From assembly GCA_964519665.1 (NCBI GenBank), contig CAZFIV010000022.1:1-64000 (forward strand): 64,000 nt of DNA, read 5' to 3'. Under the pieces are notes generated by a model. The model was not told the origin of the DNA, searched no databases, and saw nothing but the letters and a program-made list of their open reading frames with translations. This DNA is from JANQQN01 sp964519665 (GTDB lineage Bacteria > Myxococcota > Kuafuiibacteriia > Kuafuiibacteriales > Kuafuiibacteriaceae). This document shows, piece by piece, positions 49,223-56,621 of this stretch. Numbering within the stretch: position 1 is the stretch's first letter; each line of letters opens with the position of its first letter. A program made the position numbers and the translations under genes.

Positions 49223-49999
49223 TCATCTCCACAGATTAGCGCCGCCGTCGACGAAGCCCGCGATCGTCTGCACCGCCCGCGGCATGTTGCAGCCCTCGAG
49301 ACGAACCTCGGCCGGATACTTCGGATCGACCACGATGGGCTGTCCGTACGGACCATCTTCGATCAGCACTCGGTTCAGGCGAAGGGCCGGATGCCCATGT
49401 TCGGTGCCTCGCGCATACAGCGCCTGCCCGCCGGCCGATGAGCCGGCCCGCGCCCCTCGAATCGTTATTCCTTCGAGCTCGGCCACCGCCTGATCTTCGA
49501 ATGCGAAAGCCCCCCCGAACAGAGCTTCGGAGCGCGTAAGCTGACTATCGTGCAAGAAAAATTGCCCTCGGTGGCCGACCCAGACCGCGCCTCCCCGACG
49601 CGCCCGAGTGTCGAAAGTGTACACGCGAAACGCCCGGACGCGCCCCGCTTTGATCGCGAAGGCACCCCCATGGCGCTCGGCCGAGCAGTGGTGAAAATGC
49701 ACATTGCGCAGCTCGACCTGGCCCGAGGCGATCAACAGTCCACCCCCGTCTTCGGCGGAACCGTGCTCCAGCCTTAGCGATTCCAGAACCACGGGCTCGG
49801 TGCCTTCGACCGAGATGCTGATCGGCCGCCCCGTGCACCCTGCAATTCGGGTGAGCTCACCGGCCCCTCGGAGTGTGAGGGGCCGGGTGATCGACACGGG
49901 TCCTTCGTATCGACCGGGCGCCACGTCGACGACCGCCCCGGGGGGCAGCCCAGCCAGAAACGGGCTCAGAGCGCCATCACTATCGTCCGGGTACCGCAC
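49223..49999 (-). CDS. Right-handed beta-helix protein
   Basis: 258 residues, GTG 49999; an in-frame stop lies at 50012-50014, so no longer N-terminus exists. Short repeating coils with G-G-A/G-x-x-x pattern and Asn/Ser turns suggest a pectin-lyase-like parallel beta-helix. No signal peptide is visible. Function unknown. It is 15 bp before the SLC12 fusion and 56 bp after a secreted-protein gene. Confidence 0.6.
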   Translation of the reverse strand: MRYPDDSDGALSPFLAGLPPGAVVDVAPGRYEGPVSITRPLTLRGAGELTRIAGCTGRPISISVEGTEPVVLESLRLEHGSAEDGGGLLIASGQVELRNVHFHHCSAERHGGAFAIKAGRVRAFRVYTFDTRARRGGAVWVGHRGQFFLHDSQLTRSEALFGGAFAFEDQAVAELEGITIRGARAGSSAGGQALYARGTEHGHPALRLNRVLIEDGPYGQPIVVDPKYPAEVRLEGCNMPRAVQTIAGFVDGGANLWR

Positions 50000-50055
50000 A
50001 GGTCTACGTCGTCACGGTGGCACGAGTTGAGCGTTGGTTCCATCCCGACCCCTCG

Positions 50056-50760
50056 TTAACGAGACCGAGGAAACCGTCCGATGGATCCAGAAGTACTCAC
50101 CTTGACAGCGATCCACGCACCTTTGAGTCGCTCGTCCTTGACCAGGCCAATGCCTCGAACGTAGGTGCGCACGGCGTGGTAGTGGCCAGCCGGTATACTG
50201 GTGGCCTCGACTCGAATCGCGGCGACCGGGTCGGGCCTCACCGGACCGCGGCCGGGAACGCGACGCCCAGCCCCATCCGCCGCCCCCCCCGTTGACGGAA
50301 GACCGACGCGGACCGCGGCCCGAACGGAGGGCGGAAGGCCGTCCTCGACGAGCTCGACGCGATAATCGACGCGATTGAATCGCCACCGGCGACCGGACTC
50401 GATGGGCGAACGCAACAGCGGAGCCCTGAACGCAGTCATCGAGTCTTTCCACCCCGCGTCGAGAATCCGGTCGGGCAGGCGCTCCAACACGTAAACGTCA
50501 TCGCTGGATGGCTGATCGGCCTCTCGCCGCCCGCGCCAGGTGCGCATCCGAATGAAGCACAGGCGTCCCTTTTCGGTGAGGACTTCGTCGGCTCTGAAGA
50601 CCGGCTGGGGTGAATCGGCCTCATCGTGCCACTGATATTCGATGCTCGTTCCGGGGCGGCACGGCAAGAAGTCCTGCACTGCAAGCGCCTCGTCCGAAGC
50701 CGGGGAGCTCAGGATCAGCAATGCGAGATATGGCTGAGCGCCGAGAGATAGAACCGTCAT
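50056..50760 (-). CDS. Secreted protein of unknown function
   Basis: 234 residues from ATG 50760, which has GAGGGA upstream; the frame could begin at 50823 but that start overlaps the phosphatase gene. The N-terminus (MTVLSLGAQPYLALLILSS) resembles a signal sequence. The mature part is beta-rich, with CRPGTSIEYQW near the start, similar in feel to secreted proteins of myxobacteria, but I know no family. It lies 22 bp after the phosphatase gene, so co-transcription is likely. Confidence 0.5.
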   Translation of the reverse strand: MTVLSLGAQPYLALLILSSPASDEALAVQDFLPCRPGTSIEYQWHDEADSPQPVFRADEVLTEKGRLCFIRMRTWRGRREADQPSSDDVYVLERLPDRILDAGWKDSMTAFRAPLLRSPIESGRRWRFNRVDYRVELVEDGLPPSVRAAVRVGLPSTGGAADGAGRRVPGRGPVRPDPVAAIRVEATSIPAGHYHAVRTYVRGIGLVKDERLKGAWIAVKVSTSGSIGRFPRSR

Positions 50761-50782
50761 CGTCGTCGTTCCCTCGCTCTGT

Positions 50783-51793
50783 TCATCGCTTCTTGACCGT
50801 CGCGATTCGGCTTCGGCTGCCACCGGGCGTCCACACTTCGATTCGGCCCCGCTCCACGATCAGCGCGCAACCCGGCTCGCCCGGCTCGCCGAGACCGACG
50901 TCCGTCATGATGAGCCGACCTCGGTGCCGAATCAGGGGCACCGAAACTTGTCCTTCGCCCAATGAATCCGTGCGAGTGTGACCGACCAGCATCTGAGTCG
51001 CTCCGATCCGTCGTAGAGCCTCCTGCAGGTCGTCCCGACACTCCGGTCCGTCGCCGATGCAGTACCCCCGATGCCACAGCGGCCCCTCAGGGTCTCTGAA
51101 GACGCCCTTCGGGTCGAGCTGCTGATAGAACTCGGGATTGTCGGCCCAAGCGGTCCGGCTCAACTTTTCGAGGCCTTCGACGCCGAATTCGGCCCACGCG
51201 GGACTCAGACCGCCGTGAACGAACAGCAGCGGTCCGATCAGAAAAGCGATCGGTAGACTGCGAATCGCGGCCCCATAGGTACCGGTCGCGCCCATCGCCG
51301 CTCGATACTCGGTCCGACCGGGGGCGTTCGCTTCCTCCCAGGCCCGCAGTCGTCCGCCCACCGGCTCCACGATACCGGCCTCCTCCGTGGAACCCAGAAG
51401 CTCGTGGACGTAACGGCTTCGATCGTATTGGTACATCTCGAGCGCCTCGGAATCGGCGAACTCGAGGTATTCGTCGGGCCATACGTAAGCTTCGTGCCGC
51501 AGGGTCGACATGACCTCGTGGTTGCCGAGGAGCCAGTAGACATCCCCTCCTGCTTGTTGGGCCTCTTGCCGCAGCTGCAACAGCAGGTCCATCGCTTCGC
51601 GGGCCCCCCGCCCTCGATTGGGCACGTCGCCCATCTGCACCAAGACGCTTCGGCCACCACACCAGTGATGGTCACGGCGAATGATCTTGAGCCCCACGAG
51701 GAGCCGCTTGAGCAACTTGGCCTGCCCATTGAGGTCACCAACGATGACCGTCCGCGCTGGCAGTTCTCGCGCGAGAGGATAATCACCAGACAT
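50783..51793 (-). CDS. PPP-type (Shewanella-like) metallophosphatase
   Basis: 336 residues. Calcineurin-like motifs in order: GDLNGQ (19-24), GDVPNRG (55-61), GNHE (90-93), LFVHGGLSPAW and MLVGHTRT. The layout fits Shewanella-like phosphatases, protein or nucleotide phosphatases related to PP1. Two usual ligands or catalytic positions are changed: the His of GDxHG is Asn (N22) and the second Asp of GDxxDRG is Asn (N59). No signal peptide, so cytoplasmic. It stands 57 bp after the PEGA gene and upstream of the SLC12 fusion group. Confidence 0.8.
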   Translation of the reverse strand: MSGDYPLARELPARTVIVGDLNGQAKLLKRLLVGLKIIRRDHHWCGGRSVLVQMGDVPNRGRGAREAMDLLLQLRQEAQQAGGDVYWLLGNHEVMSTLRHEAYVWPDEYLEFADSEALEMYQYDRSRYVHELLGSTEEAGIVEPVGGRLRAWEEANAPGRTEYRAAMGATGTYGAAIRSLPIAFLIGPLLFVHGGLSPAWAEFGVEGLEKLSRTAWADNPEFYQQLDPKGVFRDPEGPLWHRGYCIGDGPECRDDLQEALRRIGATQMLVGHTRTDSLGEGQVSVPLIRHRGRLIMTDVGLGEPGEPGCALIVERGRIEVWTPGGSRSRIATVKKR

Positions 51794-51849
51794 ATCGGTA
51801 GGCGGGGTGCCCGAGGCCGTCTCGCGCTCGGCGCCTGCGCCGAAGCGGA

Positions 51850-52998
51850 CTACTTCGATTGCTGCAGGACGAACGTATAGCTATCTTTGAGCTCCCGGGC
51901 TTTGATTTCTTGAATCGTCGTCACGTAGCCCTCGGCTTCGATTTTGATCGTGTGCGGCTTGGTTGGGTCGAGGTTCGGCACCATGAGGCGACGCTTTGCG
52001 CCGTAGGTCTTCCGATCGATGGTGATGGTGGCGGGAACGTTCTTCACGTCGATCCTGACGGTCATCAGGCCGTCTTGACTGATCGGCACCAAGTCGACAT
52101 CCCGGCGTTGCGCCTTCTCGGGCTCGACGTCGGCGACAAACGTCGCCGGCTCGTACCCCTCCCGCTTCAACAGGATCTCGTACTGGCCAGCCGACAGCGT
52201 CAGTTTGACCGGAGTCACTTGGTAGTTGACCCCCTTGATGAAAACTTCAGCCCGGGCAGGGGTGCTGTGAATCTCGAGCTGGCCCTTGGGCGCCCAGATC
52301 AGCTGCGGAAAGAAGAGCAGGACGATGATCGAAACCACCAGCAGAACGCCCAAGCCTCCGGCGACCGCCCTCGCGATCACCACATTGCGGTCGACGGGCT
52401 CCGGCCGGTTGATGAAATCGAGCGTATGCCCGCTCGGGCTCGACATCGGCATCGGCGCCGGCTTGGGCGGCTGCATCCACAGAAGCGTGTTCTCTCCAAA
52501 CCCCGGGCTCGTCGGGTGATGGGGGATGTTCGAACCCGGGTTCGCTGGTCGGCCCGCAGGTGTGCCCACCACGACGCCCGGCGCAACGGTGGGCGCGACC
52601 GTATCGGCCTGACTCAGAACCGACATCGGGTCGGAGGGGGTGGCGCCCGCCGGCACGTCAGGCTGGGTCGGGGGCATCGACGCAGGGTCGTGAATGACCC
52701 CGGTCATCCGCTGCTGCGGCTCACCACCGGGGGGCATCGAGATCTCGTCGAGCGAGACATTGCCTTCAAAGGTGGGTAGACCAGGGATAGCCCGAGTTGG
52801 GGCATCTCCGATGTCTTCCCCCATATCCGGGCCGATCACGATTTGGTGCGCGACCGCGCTCCCCGAAGGCTCCTTTTTCGCCTGCATCCGCTGGCGGGCT
52901 TCGCGAAGTGCTCGAAGCTCGTCGTTGCTGAGTGGGTCCAGCAGGGTGCGGTCGTCGTATGGGGGCTTGCCGGCGCCCTCTCCTTGCCCGTTGCTCAT
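51850..52998 (-). CDS. Membrane protein with PEGA domains
   Basis: 382 residues. A disordered Pro/Thr-rich N-terminal part (1-205) precedes one transmembrane segment (about 211-234), then two PEGA-type beta domains (238-310 and 325-378) with the EVFIKGVNYQVTPVKLTL and YEILLKREGY pattern. This is a cytoplasm-to-periplasm single-pass layout seen in PEGA proteins of myxobacteria, often partnered with kinases. Function unknown. Confidence 0.75.
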   Translation of the reverse strand: MSNGQGEGAGKPPYDDRTLLDPLSNDELRALREARQRMQAKKEPSGSAVAHQIVIGPDMGEDIGDAPTRAIPGLPTFEGNVSLDEISMPPGGEPQQRMTGVIHDPASMPPTQPDVPAGATPSDPMSVLSQADTVAPTVAPGVVVGTPAGRPANPGSNIPHHPTSPGFGENTLLWMQPPKPAPMPMSSPSGHTLDFINRPEPVDRNVVIARAVAGGLGVLLVVSIIVLLFFPQLIWAPKGQLEIHSTPARAEVFIKGVNYQVTPVKLTLSAGQYEILLKREGYEPATFVADVEPEKAQRRDVDLVPISQDGLMTVRIDVKNVPATITIDRKTYGAKRRLMVPNLDPTKPHTIKIEAEGYVTTIQEIKARELKDSYTFVLQQSK

Positions 52999-53352
52999 AG
53001 CGGGAACTCTAACGGCGGGGATATCACAACAATGCCCGAGCCGACAGTTCAGCTTCCGAGTTCAAGGGTTCGGCCGGCCCGACGGTGTTCGAGGTCCGAA
53101 CATCCCCGGAAGAGACGAACTCCCGGGCACGTCCACCCTGCTCATCCGCCTCCGGACCCGCCATTTCGGGGGCGTCTCGCGGCGCGGAGGCCCGACGGCG
53201 CGGCCCTCACGGGTCCGAGCCCCGACCGTCCTCGCAACCGTACCGAACCTACCGGGCCTGGTGTACCGGATCCGACATATCGGGCCTGACGGGCTGAGCT
53301 CTGGACCATTGACGCTCGCGGGGCCGGGGGTGGGGCTGATATCTTCCCTCTG
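52999..53352. other. Non-coding divergent intergenic region
   Basis: 354 bp between the divergent PEGA gene and recD2; it must hold both promoters. The sequence is GC-rich; short inverted repeats occur but no convincing -35/-10 pair, RNA gene or conserved box stands out. Open frames here are extensions of shadows within recD2. Confidence 0.5.
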
Positions 53353-55566
53353 ATGGCCGAGGACATCACGGTCCTCCGGGGCACCGTCGAGCAAGTCATC
53401 TTTACGAATCCGGACACCGGCTGGACGGTCTTTCGTCTCGCGACCCCGGCCCCGACCGCTCATCACTCGTTGGTGGTCGGCGTCGTCCCCCCGCTTCAGC
53501 CGAGTACGACGGTGGAGGTGACCGGGCGATGGGAAACCAGCGCCAAGTACGGGCGACAATTCAGGGCGGACCACGTGGTGCCGGTGACGCCCAACACCAA
53601 GGCCGGGATTAAGCAATACCTCGCTTCCGGCCTCGTCGAGGGGCTCGGCGCTGGCCTCGCCAAGCGGCTGGTGACCGCCTTCGGTGAAGACACGCTGGAG
53701 GTCATTCAGAAGACCCCCGAGCGCCTGACCGAAGTCGACGGTATCGGCACCGTCCGGGCCGAGCGGATCCGGCAAACGCTCGCGGGCCAGCTCGAGCTGC
53801 AGTCGACCATGGTTTTCTTATCGAGCCTGGGGATTCAACCCGCCCTCGCCACCCGGATCCTGCGCCGGTACGGGCCCCGAACGGCGAACGTCATACAAAC
53901 CGACCCGTTTCGGCTCGCCCTCGACGTGCGGGGAATCGGATTCTCGACCGCCGATGAGATCGCGGCCCGCATCGGTATCCCCGCCGATTCGCCGCTTCGC
54001 GTCGAGGCCGGTCTCCTTCATCTCCTCGCTGAGGCCGCTCACGACGGGCACGTGTACCTGCCGCGCAGTCAACTGGTCGATGCCGCCCAGGGCTTACTGG
54101 GCCCCGGTGGTCCCCCGAATGGTTCCCCGGCGATCGAAGACGCCGTTGACAGACTCGTCGCGGACGGTCGGCTCGTCGTTCCAACCCGGAATGCGCAGGC
54201 ATCCAGCCCCGCCGTGTACTCGGCACCCCTGTTCTCGGCGGAGGAACAGGTCGCCGAAGTCGTGCGGCGGCTGATGAGCACCCCCGTGGCGCCGGTCGTC
54301 GCGGAGCCCGACCAGGTGCTCCAGCAGTACGAACGCGAAGCCGATATCCAGTTCGCCCCCGCTCAGCGGGAGGCGATCGTTCGCGCCAACTCCGAGCGGT
54401 TGCTGGTGATCACCGGCGGTCCCGGTACCGGAAAGACGACCCTGGTCCGGGGTCTCCTTCGGCTCTTCGCGGCGGGTGACTTGCGGATTCAGCTGGCCGC
54501 ACCAACCGGCCGGGCCGCGCAACGGTTGGCCGAGACGACCGGTCTCGAAGCGAAGACGCTCCACCGATTGCTGGCGTACGACCCGGGTCAGCACGTTTTC
54601 GTGCATAACGCGGACAGCCCGCTCTCCGCGGAGGCCGTGGTCATCGACGAAGTCTCCATGGTCGATCTGCCGCTGATGGCCGCGTTGGCCGAGGCGCTGC
54701 CGATCGGGGTACGGCTGGTGTTGGTCGGCGATGTCGACCAACTACCATCGGTCGGGCCCGGTCAGGTGCTTCGTGATCTCATCGATAGCGAGCGAGTAGC
54801 GATCGTGCGTTTGTCGCAGGTCTTTCGTCAGGACGCCGCCAGCCGGATCATCGACAACGCCCACCGCATCAATCACGGCCGCCTGCCCTCATGGCCCACC
54901 GACGGCGCCCGAAGCGACTTCTACCTGATCGAACGCGATGACCCCACCGCCGCTCAAAGCACGATTCTCAGGGTGGTCAGCGAACGCATTCCCGCTTCAT
55001 TCGGCTTCGACCCGATCGACGACATCCAGGTCTTGACCCCCATGCATAAGGGCAGCCTCGGCGCGTCGACGCTCAACGAGCTGCTGCAAGATCGCCTCAA
55101 TCCCGAGAGCGCCGCCATCGAGCGGGGGGGGACGACGTTCCGGCTCGGCGACAAGGTCATCCAGACCCGAAACAACTATGAGCTCGGGGTCTTCAACGGG
55201 GACATCGGCCGCCTGGTCAACATCAGCCGCGACCGAGTCCTCAAGGTCGCCTTCGATGACCGAGAGGTTCGGTACGAACCGAACGCCCAGGTCGACCTCG
55301 CCCTCGCCTACGCAATGTCGATCCACAAGAGCCAAGGCAGCGAGTATCCGGCTGTGGTTATCCCGCTAACGATGCAGCACTACGTCATGCTTCGCCGGAA
55401 CCTTTTGTATACGGCGGTGACTCGAGGCAAAAAACTGGTCGTGCTCGTCGGCAGCCGAAAGGCGATCGCCACCGCGGTGCACCGGACCGACGACCTCGCG
55501 AGGTTCACCGGTCTTGCCGATCGGCTCCGGGCGCCCCCCGAGGATCGAGACGATGGCGGGGCTTAG
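53353..55566 (+). CDS. recD2: ATP-dependent DNA helicase RecD2
   Basis: 737 residues from ATG 53353. The N-terminal OB-like part (5-80) and helix-hairpin-helix region (85-150) mark the long RecD2 (YrrC) type, not RecD of RecBCD. Superfamily 1B motifs: Walker A GGPGTGKTTLVRG (about 355), motif II VIDEVSMVD, and SIHKSQGSEYPAVVIPL in the C-terminal motif V/VI region. It translocates 5' to 3' in DNA repair. It converges with nrdB, their stops overlapping by 4 bp. Confidence 0.93.
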   Translation: MAEDITVLRGTVEQVIFTNPDTGWTVFRLATPAPTAHHSLVVGVVPPLQPSTTVEVTGRWETSAKYGRQFRADHVVPVTPNTKAGIKQYLASGLVEGLGAGLAKRLVTAFGEDTLEVIQKTPERLTEVDGIGTVRAERIRQTLAGQLELQSTMVFLSSLGIQPALATRILRRYGPRTANVIQTDPFRLALDVRGIGFSTADEIAARIGIPADSPLRVEAGLLHLLAEAAHDGHVYLPRSQLVDAAQGLLGPGGPPNGSPAIEDAVDRLVADGRLVVPTRNAQASSPAVYSAPLFSAEEQVAEVVRRLMSTPVAPVVAEPDQVLQQYEREADIQFAPAQREAIVRANSERLLVITGGPGTGKTTLVRGLLRLFAAGDLRIQLAAPTGRAAQRLAETTGLEAKTLHRLLAYDPGQHVFVHNADSPLSAEAVVIDEVSMVDLPLMAALAEALPIGVRLVLVGDVDQLPSVGPGQVLRDLIDSERVAIVRLSQVFRQDAASRIIDNAHRINHGRLPSWPTDGARSDFYLIERDDPTAAQSTILRVVSERIPASFGFDPIDDIQVLTPMHKGSLGASTLNELLQDRLNPESAAIERGGTTFRLGDKVIQTRNNYELGVFNGDIGRLVNISRDRVLKVAFDDREVRYEPNAQVDLALAYAMSIHKSQGSEYPAVVIPLTMQHYVMLRRNLLYTAVTRGKKLVVLVGSRKAIATAVHRTDDLARFTGLADRLRAPPEDRDDGGA

Positions 55567-56561
55567 AAGGCCATATCGAGGGCGACTTCGCCCTGAACGC
55601 CGACTTGGTACGCGCTGACCCTTCGTTCGAAGAAGTTGGCCAGCTCTTGAACATCTTGCAGCTCCATGAACGGGAACGGATTCGACGAGTCGAACATCTT
55701 CGGCATGCCCAGCGTCGCCAATCGCTGGTCCGCGACGTACTGCAGATATTCGCGCATGTCGTTGACGGTCAGGCCCGCCACCCCGAAGGAGAGCACGTCT
55801 TCAGCGAACTGCATCTCACACTCGACCGCTTCGCACAGCATCTTGCGGACCTCGACGGCCATCCGGTCGTCGAAGAGCTCCGGCTCCTCGGCGCGCACCG
55901 TGCGCACGACCTCGAAGGCGAAGGCCATGTGGGCGCTTTCGTCTCGAAATACCCAGTTCGTGCCCGTGGCCAGCCCGTGCAACAGCCCCTTGTTGCGAAG
56001 GAAGTACACGTAGGCAAAAGCGGCGAAGAAGAACAGCCCCTCGATGGCGCACGCGAAAGTGATCAGATTCAATAGAAACGCCCGCCGGTCGTCGACCGTC
56101 CTCAGCTCGTGCAGACTCTGCACGCTGTCGATCCACCGCATGCAGAAGTCGGCTTTCGCCTTGATCGACGGAATGTTGTCGACCGCCGCGAACGCCTTGA
56201 TCCGCTCTTCGGGGTCGGGCAGGTAGGCATCGAGCAAAGTCAGATAGAACTGAACGTGCAGGGCCTCTTCATACAGCTGCCGCGACAGGTACATCCGCGC
56301 CTCCGGCGCGTTGACGTGCTCGTACAAGTTCAGGACCAAATTGTTGGCTACGATCGAGTCGCCGGTCGCAAAAAACGCGACCAGCCGGTGGATCAGGTGC
56401 CGCTCGGCCGGCGACATCCGGGTCCGAAGATCCTGGATATCAGTGCTGAAGTCGACTTCTTCGACCGTCCACGTATTTTTGACCGCGTCCCGATACATCT
56501 CGTAGAACACGGGGTACTTCATGGGCCTCAGCGTGAGATTGAGGCCAGGATCCAAAAGCAT
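55563..56561 (-). CDS. nrdB: Ribonucleotide reductase class I small subunit
   Basis: 332 residues. Metal ligands by spacing: D68, E99 and H102, then E and H in RDESAHM; the radical Tyr is Y106, with E99-H102-Y106 spaced as in E. coli E115-H118-Y122, so the tyrosyl-radical type rather than the Phe (class Ic) type. The C-terminal peptide ends ALDMAF and would dock to NrdA. A strong Shine-Dalgarno (AAGGAGAAG) lies just upstream. It is 60 bp after nrdA. Confidence 0.95.
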   Translation of the reverse strand: MLLDPGLNLTLRPMKYPVFYEMYRDAVKNTWTVEEVDFSTDIQDLRTRMSPAERHLIHRLVAFFATGDSIVANNLVLNLYEHVNAPEARMYLSRQLYEEALHVQFYLTLLDAYLPDPEERIKAFAAVDNIPSIKAKADFCMRWIDSVQSLHELRTVDDRRAFLLNLITFACAIEGLFFFAAFAYVYFLRNKGLLHGLATGTNWVFRDESAHMAFAFEVVRTVRAEEPELFDDRMAVEVRKMLCEAVECEMQFAEDVLSFGVAGLTVNDMREYLQYVADQRLATLGMPKMFDSSNPFPFMELQDVQELANFFERRVSAYQVGVQGEVALDMAF

Positions 56562-56621
56562 CGAAACTTCTCCTTAGGCAATTCGAACGGTCACTGCGGT
56601 TGGTTTCGGGCGGTGACCATT

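Noticed and set aside
52999..53352. Possible small RNA or riboswitch in the widest gap
   Set aside because: No conserved fold or hairpin with T-run was found on either strand.
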